A DNA stretch of 64,000 nucleotides from Dysidea avara (lineage: Eukaryota; Porifera; Demospongiae; Dictyoceratida; Dysideidae): positions 29,511,977 through 29,575,976 of the forward strand of contig NC_089275.1 of the NCBI RefSeq assembly GCF_963678975.1. The letters are read 5' to 3'. The notes below the pieces were generated by a model. The model saw nothing but the letters and a program-made list of their open reading frames with translations, was not told the origin of the DNA and ran no database searches. Positions 43,658-55,195 of this stretch are shown one piece after another (position 1 is the stretch's first letter; every line of letters starts with the position of its first letter). The translations under genes were made by a program, and so were the position numbers.

Positions 43658-44480
43658 TCCTTGCATTGTGTCTAGTTTCTAGCTGATCTCTCTACAGGGT
43701 GATTTGTTTGTAGCTGATCTCTCTACAAGTTGATTTGTGTGTAGTTGATCTTTCTGCAGGTTGATTTTTTAGCCGATCTCACTACAGGGTAATTTGTTTG
43801 TAGCTGAACTCTCTATAAGGTGATTTGTTTGTAGCTGATCTCTCTGCAGGTTGATTTGTTTTAGTTGAACTCTCTACAGGGTGATTTGCTTGTAGCTGAA
43901 CTCCTTACATTGTGTCTAGTTTCTAGCTGATGTCTCTACAGGGTGATTTGCTTGTAGCTGAACTCTCTACAGGCTGATTTGTTTCTAGCTTATCTCTATA
44001 CAGGTTGATTTGTGTGTAACTGATCTCTCTACAAGCTGATTTGTTTGTAGCTGATCTCTCTGCAGGTTGAATTGTTTCTAGCTGATCTCTCTACAAGTTG
44101 ATTTGTTTGTAGCTGAACACTCTGCAAAGTGTTTTGTTTGTAGCTGATCTCTCTACAATGTAATTTTTTGTAGCTGACCTCTCTTCAGGGTGATTTGTTT
44201 CTAGCTGATCGCTTTACAGGTTGATTTGTTTGTAGCTGAATTCTCTACAGGGTGATTTGCTTGTAGCTGAACTCCTTACATTGTGTCTAGTTTCTAGCTG
44301 ATCTCTCTACAGAGTAATTTGTTTGTAGCTGATCTCTCTACAAGTTGATTTGTGTGTAGCTGATCTTTCTGCAGGTTGATTTGTTTGTAGCCGATCTCTC
44401 TACAGGGTAATTTGTTTGTAGCTGAACTCTCTATAAGGTGATTTGTTTGTAGCTGATCTCTCTGCAGGTTGATTTGTTAT
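43658..44480 (-). repeat. 31-bp tandem array, segment 2
   Basis: Continuation of the array after the hAT insertion. A longer repeat is visible: the CTCCTTACATTGTGTCTAG phrase recurs at about 43658 (CTCCTTGCATT), 43902 and 44271. Confidence 0.9.
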
Positions 44481-44485
44481 AGCTG

Positions 44486-45170
44486 AACTCTTTTTTTTAC
44501 AGCTTGGCTGTTTTTTGATTAGATATCGCTTCTTTTTTTATATTCATACCTAAAGCCAGCCTATGGCCAGCTTTAGGTATTTATTTAAAACTTGTCTTTA
44601 TCTTCACCATAGAAAGAAGATTATTATGAAGATTTAAATGATTTGTTTAGCTACATGTACATTTAGGCAATGGTGTTGATTGATCATAAAGATAAGTCAC
44701 ACAGATAAGTCACAAGATAAGTGTCCAAGAAATGGCTGTGATGGTAGATTAATGGCAAAAATTTTAATAACAAAAATTCAGGTGAATTTGTGTTGCCTCC
44801 TCCAAGTTTCACTAGGATTCGACACCAAATTCACCTGAATTGTCGTTATTAAAATTTTTGCCATTAACCTACCATCACAGCCATTTCTTGGTTGCCACCT
44901 TTGATTTCACATCTTTTTTTACCCTGGATTTTTTGGAGGCCGCACCCTTTTTTTACAGCTTGGCTGTTTTTGATTAGATATTTGTAATTTCATACCTAAA
45001 GCCAGCCTATGGTTAGCTTTAGGTATTTCTTTTAAGCTATCATTTTCTTATCACAAATCTAGAGAGAAGATTATTATGAAGAAGAAGACTTTAATGATTT
45101 GTTTAGCTACATGTACTTTTGGCAATAATTTTTAATTGTGTTGATTGATCATAAAAATAAGTTGCAAAGG
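44486..45170 (-). repeat. Two consecutive tail modules of block B
   Basis: Two copies of TTTACAGCTTGGCTGTTTTT plus the following CCTAAAGCCAGCCTATGG hairpin and GAAGATTATTATGAAGA phrase, at 44486-44700 and 44950-45170. The second is preceded by a partial left arm and full right arm of the palindrome (44729-44980). Tails directly adjacent without an array between them point to a deletion or to unequal exchange. Confidence 0.8.
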
Positions 45171-45174
45171 TTAA

Positions 45175-46487
45175 ACTGTTTGCGGCTGAATACTCTACAG
45201 GGAAATGTGTATGTAGTCCTACAGGGAGCCTCATAATGTAACTGTGCAACTACATGGTGAATGGTTTGTAGTTGAACTCATCACATGGTGGCTTATTTCT
45301 AGCTGAAACACTCTATGAAATGTAGCTGAATTCTCTCCTGTTTCCAGCTGATCTCTCTACAGGGTGACTTGTTTCTAGATGATCTCTCTACAGGGTAATT
45401 TGTTTCTAGCTGATCTCTACAGGATGAATTGTTTCTTGCTGATCTTTCTACAGGGTGACTTGTTTCCAGCTGAACTCTCTACAGGGTGACTTGTTTCTAG
45501 CTGATCTCTCTACAGGTTGGCTTGTTTCTAGCTACACTGTCTACAGGGCAGGGGCGTAGGAAGCATGGGTGCCATGGGTACTTGGGCACCCATAAATGTT
45601 TCCAGTTGCATAACTAATGGGTGTCAGCCCACTGTACTATATATCATTGAAAAGATCGAGATACTCTAATAAAGCAGACACGTACACTCGTGACATTTTT
45701 TTTTTGGTCTTCAGCTTTAACACTGGGCACCCATAAGTTAAATATCTTCCTACACCCCTGCAGGGTGACTTGAAATGTAGTTGAACACTCTACTGGGTGA
45801 CTTGATCCAGCTGATTTCTCTGCAGGGTGATTTGTTTCTGGCTGATCTCTCTATAGGGTGATTTGTTTCTAGTTGATCTCTCTACAGGGCTGTTTGTTTC
45901 TACTGAGCTCTCTACAGGGTGACTTGAAAATAGTTGAACTCTTTGCAGGCAATAGGTTAACTTGCCTAACTGATCTCTCTACAGGGTGACTTATTTATAG
46001 CTACACTCTCTACAGGGTGACTTGAAATGTAGTTGAACACCCTACTGGGTGACTTGATCCAGTTGATTTCTCTGCAGGGTGATTTGTTTCTGGCTGATCG
46101 CTCTATAGGGTGATTTGTTTCTAGCTGATCCCTTTACAGGGCTGCTTGTTTCTACTGAGCTCTCTACAGGGTGACTTGAAAATAGTTGAATTCTTTGCAG
46201 GTAACAGGGTAACTTGCCTAACCGATCTCTCTACAGGGGGATTTGTTTCTAACTGAATACTGTGCAGGGTGATTTATTTCTAGATGATCTTTCTACCCAG
46301 AGATTTGTTCATAGCTGGATTCTCCATGGGGTGACTTGAAAAGTAGTTGGTCTCTTGCAGGGTGACTTGATCACGCTGATCTCTGTGCCTTGTTTCCAGC
46401 TGATCTCTCTATAGAGTGATTTTTTTCCAGCTGGTCTCTCTACAGCATGATTGTTTCTAGCTGATCTGACTTATTTCTAGCTGAACT
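45175..46487 (-). repeat. 31-bp tandem array, segment 3 (diverged)
   Basis: Units of the TTCTAGCTGATCTCTCTACA and GGGTGACTTG flavours, less regular than segment 1. An approximately 250-bp direct duplication is visible (45766-46010 versus 46010-46260, both with TTGATCCAG..TGATTTCTCTGCAGG). Confidence 0.85.
45549..45760. mobile_element. Small TIR element inserted in the array (CAGGG duplicated)
   Basis: Ends CAGGGGCGTAGGAAG and CTTCCTACACCCCTG enclose 212 bp. CAGGG, part of the array unit, flanks both sides (45544-45548, 45761-45765). The interior carries a GATCGAGATACTCTAATAAA motif and the GTGAC(A)(T)nGGTCTTCAGC module also found in the hAT elements. A GGGCACCCAT word occurs near both ends. 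Confidence 0.75.
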
Positions 46488-47410
46488 CCCAGAAATGAGC
46501 CTATGAAAATGTGATGGTAAACCATGTAGTTTTCAAGGACGCTGCCTATGAAAATTTGACATTCATGGCCACTGCACCCATGAAATTTTCTTATGCCATA
46601 AAATAATTTGTCAGTGCTATAAAATTACCATAAAATCATGAGTATTTGTGACCAGATTTTACAAAACCGATCCAAATCGCACATCAGGAAAAATCAAACT
46701 AACATCTCCAGTGGAAAGCTACACTATTGTACTAGTAGATTTGACACTCAGTGCCACTCAAACTACTTGAGGTTGGTTTCAACAGACGTCTTTTCTGGGT
46801 GGTGTGTAGAGCTCGAGTGATGGTTGTAGGCCTTGTGAAGGTCCTGGCTTGGTAAGAACCAGTGGTTTACTGGTGGACAGACTGATAACATTGGCCAGAC
46901 GTTTTTCTGTGCATATCAGCCACTAAGGAGCCAGCACAGCCCTGTAATGTCATCTCTGGACTCCAATTGTGGTTTGCTTCCATTTTGAGGTCTAACCCTT
47001 GTCCCCCGCCACCCCCCACCCCATTGTGAGCACTCGTGATACTACTTCGCTCGTCCAACTGCTCAGATTTTCTATCTTATTTGGCGGGAAACTTTACTAG
47101 CAGCTACAATACTGGAAGTGGCCTGAAAGGTAATAGATTGATGCATCTTTTGTGTAACTTTCATATGCATGCTTGCTATCCTTGGAGAGTTATGCCAGTT
47201 TGAATTCTTTAAAACTATTTATCTCGAAACTTCTAATGTGTGATTTGGATTGTTTTTCCAAAATCCAGTCACATTTCATGGCATTCACATTTCATGGCAT
47301 GGATATTACAATGAAATATCAATGAAATGACTTTCATGGCACTTAATGGGGATTATTTTACTGTTCATGGATAATCCATAGGTATTTCATTGCACTGTTC
47401 TCTGGTTGTG
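46488..47410. mobile_element. ATGAAA-rich MITE (CACTA-like relative) interrupted by a TGTGAC element
   Basis: The outer parts (46488-46646 and 47274-47410) share TTCATGG / ATGAAAT words and CCATAGGTATTTCAT with the CACTA-like MITE at 28256-28541. Outer ends CCCAGAAATG and CTCTGGTTGTG are weak matches to its termini. It sits inside the 31-bp array. Boundaries are approximate. Confidence 0.6.
46647..47273. mobile_element. TGTGAC-family element, 627 bp
   Basis: Ends TGTGACCAGATTTTAC and CCAAAATCCAGTCACA. Related to 22508-23303 (shared AAGGAGCCAGCACAGC block and GTGATTTGGATT end). Flanked by TT on both sides rather than TA. Nested within 46488-47410. Confidence 0.7.
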
Positions 47411-48720
47411 CTACACGGTGTGGACTTCAATCTATCTGATCTTTCTACAGGGTGATTTGTTTCTAGCTGATCTTTCTACAGGGTGACTTGTTTCTAACTG
47501 ATCCTTCTATAGTGTGATTTGTTTCAAGCTGATCTTTCTAAACAGGGTGATTGAAATGTGGCTAATTTTGCCCCAGGGTGACTTGTTTCTAACAGGTGAT
47601 TTTTTCTTTACAGGGTGACTTCTTACTGGCTGAACTCTCTACAGGGTGATTTGTTTCGAGCTGATCTCTCTACAGGGTGATTTGAAATGTAGCTTATCTC
47701 TTTACAAGGTTATACTTGTTTCTAGCTGTTCTCTCAACAGGGTGACTTCAAATGTAGTTGATTAAACCCTTTGCAAGATAACCTGATCTCTCTACTGAAA
47801 GAGTTTGTTTGCAGCTGAATTCTCTACAGGGTTGCTTATTTCTAGCTGAATCACTCTATGAAGTGTAGCTGAATTCTCTCCAGGTGGTTTGTTTTTAGCT
47901 TATCTCTCTATGGGTGACTTGTTTCCAGCTGAACTGTCTACAGGGTAACTTATTTCTAACTGATCTCTCTACAGAGTGATTTGTTTCTAGCTGATCTCTA
48001 CAGTGTGAGTTGTTTCTAGCTGATTTCTCTACAGGGTGACTTGTTTCTACCAGATCTGTCTACAGGGTGATTTGTTTCGAGCTGATCTCTCTACAGGATG
48101 ATTTGAAATGTAGCTTGTCTCTTTACAAGGTGAGTGATCTCTCAACACGGTGATTTGAAATGTAATTTATCTCTTTACAAGGTTACTTGATCTCTCTACA
48201 GAGTGAATTGAACTCTTTGTAGTATAACTTGCTTCTAGCTGATCTTTCTACTGAAAGAGTTTGTTTGTAGCTGAACTCTCTACAGGGTTGCTTATTTCTA
48301 GCAGAAACACTTTACGAAATCTAGCTGAATTATGTATATATAGGGTGCTAGCTGATCTCTCTATGGGTGGCTTTGTTTCCAGTTGAACTCTCTACAGGGT
48401 GAGTTGTTTCTAGCTGATCTCTCTACAGGGTTATATGTTTCTAGCTGATCTCTACAGGGTGAACTGTTTCTAGCTTATCTCTACTGAGCTCTTTATGGGG
48501 TGACTTGAAATGTAGTGAATTCTCTACAGAGTGATTTGTTTGCTGCTGAATTGTCTTCAGGGTAACTTGTTTGTAGTTGAACTCTCTACAGGGTGACTTG
48601 TTTGTAACTGAACTCTCTACAGGGCTATTAGTTTTTGATACTAGTTGAAGGGTGACTTGATTGTAGTTGAACTCCTTATGTTGTTAGCTGAACTCTCTAC
48701 ATGGTGAGTTGATTGTAGCT
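47411..48720 (-). repeat. 31-bp tandem array, segment 4 (diverged)
   Basis: Same unit family with many TTTCTAGCTGATCTCTCTAC variants. It ends in a junction with GTTCTATTAGAGTGACTGC at 48750-48775. Confidence 0.85.
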
Positions 48721-48796
48721 GAACATTCTAATACAGTGGTTTATTGCGCAGATGGATGTTCTATTAGAGTGACTGCACTATTAGAATATCAAAAGG

Positions 48797-49235
48797 TAGT
48801 GGCCAAGAAATGGCTGTGATGGTAGGTTAAAGTCAAAAATTTTAATAACAACAATTTAGGTGAATTTGTGTTGCCTTCTCCTAGGATTCGTCACCAAATT
48901 CACCTGAATTGTTGTTATTAAAATCTTTGCTATTAACCTACTGTACCATCACAACCATTTCTTGACTGCCACCTTTTATTTTACATCTTTTTTCACCCTG
49001 GATTTTTGGAGGCCGCACCCTTTTTTTACAGCTTGGCTGTTTTTGTATAGATATCACTTCTTTTTGTATTTGTATACTCCAAAGCCAGCCCGTAGCCAGC
49101 TTTGTAGTTCTTTTACTTGTCTTTTTCTGCAGAAAGGAGAAGACATCAAGACCTGAATTCTATGGATACTTTTTTATAATGATGCATTTAAAAAAAAATT
49201 GATACTGTATGAAAATTATCACATGTCCTCTCTCC
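48797..49235 (-). repeat. Tail module of block B, fourth copy
   Basis: Partial palindrome (48797-49000), TTTACAGCTTGGCTGTTTTT, then the CCAAAGCCAGCCCGTAGCC hairpin. It directly follows the CTATTAGAGTGACTGCACTA junction, so a new unit begins here. Confidence 0.8.
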
Positions 49236-49239
49236 TACA

Positions 49240-50000
49240 GGTAGACTACTTTGTAGCAGAAATCAAGGTAACTTGTTTGTAGCTGAAATCTACAGGGTGA
49301 CTTGTTTGTTGCTGAACTCTCTACAGGGTGATTTATTTGTAGCTGAACTTTCTATAGGGTGACTTGTTTGTTGTTAAACTCTCTACAGGGTGACTTATTT
49401 GTAACTGAACTCACTACAAGGTGATTTGTGTGTAGCTGAACTCTCTCCAGGGTGACTTATTTGTAACTGAACTCACTACAGGGTGACTTGTCTGTAGTTG
49501 AACTCCTACAGGATGACTTACAGTATATATTTTGTAACTGAATTCTCTACAGGGTAATTTGTTTGTAACTGAACTCTCTCCAGGATGACTTGTTTGTAGC
49601 TGAACTCTCTCCAGGGTGACTTATTTGTAACTGAACTCACTACAGAGTGAGTTGTTCATAGTTTAACTCTCTCCAGGGTGACATTTGTAACTGAACTCAC
49701 TACAGGGTGACTTGTTTGTAGTTGAATTATCTACAGAGTGACTTATTTGTAGCTGAACTCTCTACAGGGTGATTTATTTGTAGCTGAATTCTACAGGGTG
49801 ACTTATTTATTGCTGAATTTCTTCAGGGTGACTTGTTTGTAGTTAAGCTCTCTACAGGTGACTTGTTTGTAAATGAACTCTCTACAGTGCAATTTTTTTT
49901 GTACTTGAACTTTCTACAAGGTGACTTGATTGTAGTTGAACTCTCTTTTGGGTAACTGGTTGTTAGCTGATCTCTGTACCTGGTGACTTGATTGTAGCTG
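49240..50000 (-). repeat. 31-bp tandem array, segment 5
   Basis: Units mainly of the GGTGACTTGTTTGTAGCTGA flavour. Ends in the junction with CTATTAGGGTGACTGCACTA at 50040-50065. Confidence 0.9.
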
Positions 50001-50084
50001 AATGTTCTAATAGAAAGATTTATTATGAAGCTGAATGTTCTATTAGGGTGACTGCACTATTAGAGTATATCTTGATCGCGCATT

Positions 50085-50862
50085 TGTTTGACTTTCGTAG
50101 TGTAGCTCAGTAGTTTTTATCTGATTCCTTATAAACCAATGAAAGCTTGTTCTAAAACAATTTATCTACCTCTGTACCTATTTTCAGCTGATTCCATAAA
50201 CTAGTTTCCTGGTAGGCGTGACAAGTAACACTTTTTTTGTTAACAAAACTCGATCGTGTGTTTTTTACACATACTTGGCATTTTTGTTATAACTCCATGA
50301 CTGTTAATGCGATTTCTTTCAAACCACAAAAGGTTTGCACTGTGATAGTTATTCCATATACAGACTGATTTTCAAGTAATTCTGTCAAGCGGTTCACCCT
50401 GGAGCCATGACAACATTTCACCTTTAGATTTTTTAAAAATCACACATAACTACCTTGCTCTTTGTCTAATCTCTACTAAACTTGGACTGTAAATGTGCAG
50501 TATTACGTTCCTACTGCCCTCCAAATTTTATGTAAATTGACAAACGCATGCGCGAGTTATTGCAATTTTCTAAAGTGTACAAGAAGAAAAAGATTAAGAA
50601 GAAAAATATGAAGAATATATGACGAACTTTGAAGGAGAATATCTCAGTGATGGATGGGAGTATTCACCTCAAATTTGGAATGGGAGGTGCCCTACGCTGA
50701 GGCAGTCTCCACAGCAAAAATGGTTAATTTCCGTCCTGCCATTATCGAGCTATGGATGTGTGAAAATGGCATTTTCTTGGTTCCTGTAAAACACATACTT
50801 GTCTGTCATGCTAGCACTAGCTGTACTTGGCTGCATGACACATTATCATGTGTCTTGATATA
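50085..50862 (-). repeat. Head module of block B
   Basis: Inverted, diverged match of 5388-6180: shared phrases include CTTTCAAACCACAAAAGGTT, GCGAGTTATTGCAA-like and GAGCTATGGATGTGTGAAAA versus the A-element CGCAATTTTCGCACCTCCGT region. Both heads begin with a GACACA..TGTGTC hairpin. Confidence 0.65.
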
Positions 50863-50865
50863 TAT

Positions 50866-50887
50866 GTGTGTGTGTGTGTGTGTGTGT
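50866..50887. repeat. (TG)n microsatellite
   Basis: Eleven TG units directly outside the start of the block B head. Confidence 0.95.
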
Positions 50888-50990
50888 AACATGGGAACTT
50901 GTGATTTGCCTGAAATATATGCATGTGCATGAGGGCATAGTCTGAGTGCGAGTGCGTATATTTTTGGCAAATCACAAGTGCCCATGTTAC
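50886..50990. mobile_element. Small palindromic MITE, 105 bp
   Basis: GTAACATGGGAACTTGTGAT and its complement ATCACAAGTGCCCATGTTAC form the ends. GCATGTGCATGAGG-type interior arms also pair loosely. Inserted beside the TG tract. Confidence 0.75.
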
Positions 50991-51549
50991 AACTAATATA
51001 TTCCACTTGGGTGACTCACCTGCAAGTGTGGGAAACTGCAGAAATGCTTTGCAAGTGCATTTATATGGGACCATGTAAATTTCAATTGTGGATAACATCG
51101 TAAGAGCAATGACAAGGTGCTGCTGAGAGGCCGAACATAAGTGTATCAATGCAAGCATGTAGATCGCTTCGATAGTGGGTATGCAATTAATACAGGAAGC
51201 CTGAATGCAAGTTTACTTATTAGTGTACTATAAAGTACTTACTATAATAAAATAAAGCAGTGAATATGTTTACAGCACTATAATGGCCTAGTCAATTAAT
51301 TGCCAAGCCCAGTCACTACCCATGTGTGACATCGCGCCAGATGTCAAAAACAGCAATATAAAGACGATTCAAATGCACTAAAGTACTTATTTTACTAGCT
51401 ATGAATAAACTAAAGTAGTGAATATGTTTATAGCATTGGCCAAATCAATTAAGCACTATACCCAGTGTTCGAACATCTCCGCATGACTAGAATTCAACCA
51501 AAACAGCAATATAAACTAATCTGTGACCTTCATTCAGTAAAACAACAAA

Positions 51550-51886
51550 CACTGTGAAAAAAGAGGGATATAAGATGGTATTTCCAGTGGCTTATTGAAT
51601 ACAAAAAAGCTTGGTATAACCTGTATTATACTAACAATCTCATGTAAGACTTCAGTTAATGTGTTAAATATACTGAGACCATATATGTGATGGTATAGTG
51701 TGGGCATTATATTAGATATAAGCTATTTGAGGTAATGTGGTAAATAAACTGAAACCATATATGCAATAGTATAGTATGGATTATACTAAAGTATAAAATG
51801 AGTATAATACAGGATTTATATTAAGGCTTATTTGTATTCAATAAGCCACTGGAAATACCATCTTATATCCCACTTTTTGCACAGTG
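51550..51886. mobile_element. CACTGTG-ended MITE, 337 bp, 52-bp TIRs
   Basis: CACTGTGAAAAAAGAGGGAT and the following 32 bp pair almost perfectly with the right end (... ATCCCACTTTTTGCACAGTG). Between them are TATACTGAGACC / AACTGAAACCATATATG repeats. No TSD resolved. Non-coding. Confidence 0.8.
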
Positions 51887-52010
51887 AGCCAAAGCATAGA
51901 TAAGTTGTGGATTTGGAGAAGAATAGAGTTTAAGTTGTGGATTTGGAGAAGAATAGAGTTTAAACTCTATTCTTCTCCAAATCCACAACTTATCTATGCT
52001 TTGGCTCACT
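51883..52010. repeat. Perfect inverted repeat containing a 30-bp tandem duplication
   Basis: AGTGAGCCAAAGCATAGATA and the rest of the left arm are the exact complement of the right arm ending TATCTATGCTTTGGCTCACT. A 30-bp segment (AGTTGTGGATTTGGAGAAGA ...) is present twice in the left arm and once in the right. The inner hairpin therefore closes with no loop at GAGTTTAAACTC. Confidence 0.95.
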
Positions 52011-52154
52011 TTACAAAACTAAAACCTACTATCAATCCTGTGAAATGCTACTATATTACATCCGAGGAGATCACACTGGTTCATCAAAGAAATCGAATAA
52101 TTTCTGAGAATGCTTGGAATGCATTAATGAGAAATGGAGGTAGTATATACAAGC

Positions 52155-52364
52155 TATAGTATTTTTAAAGTTGTTAATTTAAAAATGAAGTAGAGATCTA
52201 TGCAAAAAACAAGTAGTGAAACAAGAGATGAATGATGGTGTTTCAGCATAGCTCAGTGGAAGTCCCTACTTTGGTACTGAACAAAATAATAGCTGAAGTG
52301 CCATAGTAGGGACTTTCCCACTGAGCTATGCTGTAACACCATCATTCATCTCTTGTTTCACTGT
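52155..52364. mobile_element. Palindromic MITE, copy 2 of the 2885 family (right end missing)
   Basis: GTAGTGAAACAAGAGATGAA and TTCATCTCTTGTTTCACT pair, as do CATAGCTCAGTGGAAGTCCC and GGGACTTTCCCACTGAGCTATG. The outermost right arm seen in the other copies is absent. Confidence 0.75.
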
Positions 52365-52369
52365 GCTTC

Positions 52370-54530
52370 TGAAATCCAGCTCTGAAATAATTCTGTGGCA
52401 TCTAATTTTATGCTGCTGAAAGAAAGCATTGATACCCAGAAAATTAACACCTTGATATGGTTTTGTTGGATGAAGAAGAAGAAGACAAGCAGCCTGATTG
52501 AAGATAAAAGAAAAGACAAGGCACAGAGGACCTACACTCATTGGAACCCCAAAAGGCACATCCCACTGGTGAGTTTGTTATTGTGACATAAAATGCTGAC
52601 CATGCACTGCTTCATTTGGCCTCTAGCCTTGTGACTGTGGTCAGGCAGTGAGGTAGGTAGTGAGGCTGGCAGTGAGGCAGTGAGACTAAAATTATTGGAG
52701 TTTTTTGCGATTTAAAAAAATTAATATCCGGCCACCTGTAAGTGTTTTGTTGTATTTAATCCTGTTTTATGTATTATATGGACTAGTACTAGTGATTTTT
52801 GCCATGTAAAATGTCTATAGGATGATTTTTAAAAGAGGAATTTTGGGCGTCGCGTGAAACATTCACCACGATCCCTACTTAAATGGTACGATTGTACCAT
52901 TTGATATCCCTCTTAGGAGGGATATAACTTGTATATACTACCTCCATTTCTTGTTAATGCATTCCTGAGCACTGATAGCAGTGCTATTATACACCTTCTC
53001 TTCCTTTTGAAGTTTGGTGCAAAAGTGGTATATGGATATTATAGCTACACTATTAAATATTTACTGGTAATGCTATTCTATTATTCTAGCAATTCTGAAT
53101 GTGTATATTTGTTTAGGCCATCATTCAGCATCTACACATGTACTACTGGATAAGAAATATTTGAAGAAAAAAAAACAAATTGAAGGTAAACTTATAACAT
53201 TCACACATCAAGAAACCTTTAATAATATTATTAATGTTTATGGGGCATGGCACATAATGACCAATACTTGGTGCAATGATATTTATTTTTAAAAATGCAT
53301 ATTTTCATAAACATTTTTCTGGCTGCCACCTTTAATTTTTTAACTTTTTAACCCCAGTTTATTTTTGAAGTCCATGCTATTAGGCTGTTTTGGCATACAT
53401 ATCCCAGGGCATGCCCAGAATTTTTCAAAGGGGGTTTCCACTGCAAAGTAAATCCAAGATGAAAGGGGCTGGACATAGGTCCTAGGCATGGTGAAGATTT
53501 AATTTTGCAGATTGTCAAATTCCATTAGTCTGAGTGCTACACAATATAGTACCTACAGTATATGGTCAACTTTCAGCTACTGAATTGACCTATATAATTA
53601 TATACCTGACGGACTCACAATTACATACAATTCCTATGTATCATTAAACAATAAAGCCAATTATATTATTATTCAACATGTATTATGCAGTTTCATACAT
53701 GTATACTGTACCCAGTTCTAACTAGCTAGCTAGATAACAGATTACTGTAGCTATGGAGTGCCAGTTAAACAAGGGGATCAGAGTAGGTGTTACCGGTGAG
53801 GTCAGAGCCTCACCACTTTTTGACTAAAGCAAAAACTTTTACTTGATGATGATGAAGTAAATACTAAAAGTTCACAAGCAATAATTGACATTAATTTTAT
53901 TTAATCACAACAATGACAACACAATATCTAACCTGTCTTTCACTCAGATCAGCTTCATCTCGACTTCATTCATATTAAGTGCCTCCAGAAATAATTAATG
54001 TTATACTGGCTTTGGCTAATTTGTTTCTCGTTGTAGCTGCTAAAGAAGCATTCCGTACAGCTTATCTCTTAGTTAATAAACTCAAATAATCAGGTTTAAG
54101 AGTTAAACAGTATTTTAGAGGTGCATTTTGGTCAGTCACCAGTTTACCATTGAACACCTGTTAGGTAGCTAGCTAACTAGCACCTTGTACACAGTACTAC
54201 AGCACAGAGAGTGCCTCAAAATAGTATCTCAAAATGTTTAATCTTACAATTTTCCTTGGGCATGTCCCATACTAAGCCTTTTCACTTTTACTCTGATGCC
54301 CCTGAAGTTAACATTACAACACTAAATGCAAATTGATCAAGAGCTGCAGTAATCAGTGACAATCATGAGTACTCACATAGTTCAGCCATGAGCCTAAAGT
54401 AAATTGTCATTACATACAAGGGACCATGTACATTTAATTTGTAAATTTTCTTAGCAGGCTAAGTGTACCCATGGGATAGTGCTGCAGATGCAAGTTTTCA
54501 TACTAAGAAGATTTTTAATAGAGCTACATG
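52370..54530. other. Mostly single-copy, no recognised gene
   Basis: Short open frames at 52395-52586 and 52929-53292 have no domain. A GGTGAGGTCAGAGCCTCACC hairpin at 53797 is the only clear structure. I cannot call exons. Confidence 0.35.
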
Positions 54531-54534
54531 TGGT

Positions 54535-55195
54535 GACTGTTCTATTAGAGTATTACACTGACGGCTTTATTAGAATATCTCTATCTTGTATAACCATAAT
54601 TATATTGTTTGGGGAGGGGGAGAGGTACAGCTCCACAGATCCGACACTGTAATACTGAATGTAGTTGGATGTAGCTACTTGTGTTGATTTTGTGTTTGCC
54701 AACAAATCAGCAGCAACACACTGGCCACTACTTTGCTTACTACTGCTAAAAACCTCCCTTGGTACACCCTTGAATATCACTTCTTTTTAGACTCCAGCCT
54801 AGTATGCCCAAAATTTTACCTATTATACGTTTGGCTTTTGAGCATTGCTCAAAAATTAAGCCTATTATGTTCAAAATTATGCTAGATCATGCTCTAGAAC
54901 TGACTGTCTTATTAGAGTATAATCAGCCTTTCTTGACTGCTGTATTAGAGTAAGTGACTGCTGTATTAGAGTATCTCAATCTTATTTCTACAAAGTGTGA
55001 ATAACCAACAAAGAAACGGTTTAATAACTTGTTTTTAAATATGAAATTCACTAATAATACTATTGGCAGTGAATATTTGCTTTCTTTCAGGCATGCGTAT
55101 TGCACATTTTAATTAAATTTTCAAATATTGTCCCTATTATGCTGGCATTATGCTTGATGCTTTTGGTCACCTATTATACTTTAAATTATGTCAGA
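54535..55195 (-). repeat. GCATAATA dispersed repeat and CTATTAGAGTA motifs
   Basis: 54790-55195 is the inverted partner of 37885-38300, with three motif copies (TATTAGAGTA) between 54908 and 54985. A separate motif pair lies at 54537-54575. Confidence 0.7.

Larger units (their letters stand above)
40741..50862 (-). mobile_element. Composite repeat block B (several tail-array units plus one head)
   Basis: The same parts as element A in inverted orientation. From right to left: head 50085-50862 (opening hairpin TCAAGACACATGATAATGTG on the minus strand), junction with CTATTAGAGTA motifs 50000-50085, array 49240-50000, tail 48797-49235, a further junction 48720-48797, array 45175-48720, tails 44729-45170 and 44486-44700, array 41330-44480 and a complete palindromic tail 40741-41062. 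Later insertions sit inside at 43144-43649, 45549-45760 and 46488-47410. Nothing is coding. Several tail-array units in series suggest concatemeric growth. Confidence 0.65.

Noticed and set aside
53797-53816. GGTGAGGTCAGAGCCTCACC hairpin as a terminator or regulatory RNA
   Set aside because: Short and isolated, with no gene context; could be a repeat remnant.
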